Positions 61,876 to 64,000 of a stretch of 64,000 nucleotides of DNA are shown in pieces. The stretch spans positions 62,001 through 126,000 of the forward strand of contig NZ_VSKS01000015.1 in the NCBI RefSeq assembly GCF_008312835.1, in the 5' to 3' direction. The stretch comes from Streptomyces marokkonensis (GTDB taxonomy: Bacteria; Actinomycetota; Actinomycetes; Streptomycetales; Streptomycetaceae). Below the pieces are notes generated by a model. The model was not told the origin of the DNA and did not search any database. It was given only the letters and a program-made list of their open reading frames with translations. Position numbers and translations under genes: made by a program. The stretch's first letter is position 1. Every line of letters starts with the position of its first letter.

Positions 61876-64000
61876 TCAGGCGGGATTGCAGATGCCGTCA
61901 CCGCGCGGCGACGGGCCGACGGTCAGGGCGCGGGAGAGTTCGCCCCGTTTCGCGATCCCCAGCTTCGCGTAGGCCTGGCTGAGATGCCATTCCACCGTCT
62001 TGACGGTGACGAACAACGCCTGCGAGATCTCCCGGTTGCTGAGCCCGGCAGCCGCCTTGTGCGCCACTCGCTCCTCCGCGGGCGTCAGCGGCGCACTCTG
62101 CTGCTGTCCGCTCCTGATCTGCCGCACGCCGGCGAGGCGGAGTTCGGCGGAGGCGGTGGCCTCCAGCACGGACGCGCCGATGCCGTGCGCCAGGTCCATG
62201 CCCTCCTTGAGACGTCGCCGGGCGGCACCGCGCCGCCCCTGACGCCGCAGTGTCGCGCCGAGCGCGACGAGTACGCGCGCCCGCTCCAGCCGGTAGGACG
62301 TGGGCAGGAGGAGGCGATCGGCGTGTTCCAGCATGTCGAGGCCTTCCTCTCCCCCGACGATCTCGCCCTGGGTGCGCAGAGCGGCGGCCAGCGGCCGGGC
62401 GGCTCCGAAGGCCCGGGCGCGTTCGGTGACGTCGACGGCGAGCTTGCGGGCCGCTCGTGGACCGGTGGTGATGGAGAGGGCTTTGGTGGCGTCCGACAGG
62501 TAGTCGCAGAAGGCGGACGGATACAGCCAGCCCTCCTGGCCCGCCTGCTCCCGGCACTCGGCCAGCTCGCGCAGTCCGGCCTCGAAGCGGTCCTGGCAGA
62601 TGCTCAGGCGAGCGCGCGCGATCCGCAGCGGCACGGAGAGGGCCGTCTGCGGCAGGGCACCGGTCAGGCCGTTGGCGCGCAGCATCTCCTCCGCCTCCCG
62701 CGGACGGCCCGTCTCCACGAGGCAGTGGGTGAGGACCGCGGCGGCCAGCGGTACGCACGCGAGCATCAGCGAACGCTCGTCCTGCTGCCGCAGCAGCTGT
62801 CGCGCGGCCTCCTCGGCCTCCGTCAGCCGCCCGGTGTCCAGCAGTACCCCGCCGAGCACGCTCCACGCGGTGGCCGAAGCCAGCAACTGCCCCGCGTCGA
62901 AGGCCTTGTGCGCGGCGTCCCGCAGGACGCGCTCCGCCGGTTCGGCGCCGTCGCACTGGTTCAGGGCCCACGCCGCGACCACGGCGTCCGTCAGTTCGGT
63001 GTCCTCCTCGCACGGCGGTGTGCCGTCGGCGAGTGCCGCGGCCGCCAGCCGGGCCACGCGGTGGGACGGATGCCCGCGCGACAGCGCCTCTATGGCCGCG
63101 TGGGACCGCGGCACGGTGACGGCGATCCGCGGAACGGCCCCGCGGTGCCCCGGAGTGATGCGGGCCACCACTGCCGCGGCGGTGCGGGCGGTCCTCTCCG
63201 TGGACCGGGTGAGGGCGGGATCCGGGCCCGTGGTGCCCGCCTTCGCCAGCAGGGCGATCGCCTCCTGGTAGCGGGCGGACGCGGTCAGCGCCAGCCCGAG
63301 TTCGAGGCGGAGGCGGCTTCTGACGACCGAGTCGTGTGTGCGGCGCAGCGCCTCGCGGAGGTGCTCGATCGCCGAGACCTGCCGGGCCCGCAACTCCGCC
63401 GATCCCAGCTGCCCCAGTATCCAGGGGTCGCGTTCGGCGGCGAAGTCGGCCAGGGCGCGGCGCAGGTACCGGGTCGCCTTCGCCGCCTCGGCCCGGCGCA
63501 TCACCTCGACCGCGGCGGCCCGCAGGGTCCTGACCGTCCAGGGGTCACGGCCGGGCTCGGTGCGGCACAGGTGCTCGGCGACCGTGCTCAGATCGGCACC
63601 CGCGGCGTGCAGCGAGCGGGCGGACCGGCCGTGGCTGTCATTGCGGGCCTGGGAGGACATCCGGGTGTACACGATCTGCCGCACGACGGGGCGCCGGAAG
63701 GCGTACGGCACCCCGGGCTCGAGGATGTCGGCCGCGCGCAGGGCGTCCGCCGCCAGCAGCACGTCGTCGTTGTCCAGCGCGGCCACCGCCGCGCAGTGGC
63801 CGGGATCGGCGTCGCCACCGAGTACGGCCACCGCGTCGGCGAGGGACCGCGCGGACGGCGGCAGGCGGTGCAGAAGGCGCGTCACCTCCTTGGCGATACG
63901 CGCGGGGGTGAGGCCCGGGACCGCGTCGGCGGCGGACTGCTCCGGTGCGATGCCGCGCCGGCTCATCTCGTCGAGCAGTTCCATGAGATGCAGCGGATTT
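61876..64000 (-). CDS. Large LuxR-family (LAL-like) regulator, N-terminus outside window
   Basis: The visible ~708 residues start inside the protein at NPLHLMELLDEMSRRG, the block that follows the ATPase core in LAL-type regulators, so the Walker motifs lie beyond the right edge. A long helical, TPR-like middle follows. The C-terminus is a LuxR helix-turn-helix: LTPAEERVAHKAAAGLSNRE, ISQALFVTVKTVEWHLSQAYAKLGIAKR. The internal Met at 63984 is not the true start because the frame stays open and homologous to the window end. Such regulators are common pathway-specific activators, and its position just upstream of the PKS operon makes it the best candidate. Confidence 0.9.
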   Translation of the reverse strand, partial: NPLHLMELLDEMSRRGIAPEQSAADAVPGLTPARIAKEVTRLLHRLPPSARSLADAVAVLGGDADPGHCAAVAALDNDDVLLAADALRAADILEPGVPYAFRRPVVRQIVYTRMSSQARNDSHGRSARSLHAAGADLSTVAEHLCRTEPGRDPWTVRTLRAAAVEVMRRAEAAKATRYLRRALADFAAERDPWILGQLGSAELRARQVSAIEHLREALRRTHDSVVRSRLRLELGLALTASARYQEAIALLAKAGTTGPDPALTRSTERTARTAAAVVARITPGHRGAVPRIAVTVPRSHAAIEALSRGHPSHRVARLAAAALADGTPPCEEDTELTDAVVAAWALNQCDGAEPAERVLRDAAHKAFDAGQLLASATAWSVLGGVLLDTGRLTEAEEAARQLLRQQDERSLMLACVPLAAAVLTHCLVETGRPREAEEMLRANGLTGALPQTALSVPLRIARARLSICQDRFEAGLRELAECREQAGQEGWLYPSAFCDYLSDATKALSITTGPRAARKLAVDVTERARAFGAARPLAAALRTQGEIVGGEEGLDMLEHADRLLLPTSYRLERARVLVALGATLRRQGRRGAARRRLKEGMDLAHGIGASVLEATASAELRLAGVRQIRSGQQQSAPLTPAEERVAHKAAAGLSNREISQALFVTVKTVEWHLSQAYAKLGIAKRGELSRALTVGPSPRGDGICNPA

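Overview
The window is high-GC actinomycete DNA, almost certainly Streptomyces. Codons are strongly G/C-biased at third positions, genes often overlap as GTGA/ATGA couples, GTG starts are common, and the gene set (an iron-box-controlled feo operon, SpoIIE-type phosphatase, XRE-cupin, ArsR/DUF5937 and large LuxR regulators) is typical of that genus.

Left arm (1-15.97 kb): ordinary accessory and housekeeping genes. On the minus strand lies an operon for a polar amino-acid ABC importer plus an M20 peptidase. It is followed by a TetR regulator with an AlkB-type alkane monooxygenase, a membrane SpoIIE-type phosphatase, a decayed nuclease-like remnant, a GAPDH with a strong terminator, a GlxA-type regulator, the feoA-feoB-nifU-like iron operon, a scar joining the 3' ends of a divergent TetR/SDR pair, an XRE-cupin regulator, a secreted beta-propeller protein and an ArsR/DUF5937 regulator.

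Centre and right (about 16-61.6 kb): a trans-acyltransferase polyketide synthase (trans-AT PKS) cluster. Three giant minus-strand genes encode nine ketosynthases (KS) and no integrated AT. In biosynthetic order they run 58112->45603, 45600->35356, 35359->21038. Upstream in the same direction are the discrete AT, a PfaD-type trans enoylreductase and two tandem GbsR/MarR-like regulators. Downstream are a luciferase-like monooxygenase and an O-methyltransferase-like enzyme. On the facing strand sit a YczE-like membrane protein, a KAS III-like acyltransferase and a type II thioesterase; next to them is an orphan acyl-CoA carboxylase epsilon-like subunit.

Domain order read from the proteins. PKS1: [MaoC - SDR - FkbH - ACP] - [KS1 - KR - ACP] - [KS2 - KR - ACP] - KS3. 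PKS2: DH - ACP - [KS4 - KR - ACP] - [KS5 - cMT - ACP] - KS6 - dock. PKS3: dock - KR - ACP - [KS7 - DH - KR - cMT - ACP] - [KS8(0) - ACP] - [KS9 - ACP - TE(dead) - TE]. The FkbH domain implies a starter drawn from 1,3-bisphosphoglycerate. The fused MaoC and SDR could turn glyceryl-ACP into a pyruvyl-, lactyl- or related C3 unit. With seven to eight condensations and two C-methylations, the backbone would be about C17-C19 plus two methyls. I do not recognise a known product, and the fused loading cassette is the most unusual element.

The PKS3 gene also carries an apparent in-frame ~183-bp MITE-like palindrome between KS7 and its DH. At the right edge a large LuxR-family regulator is cut by the window end.
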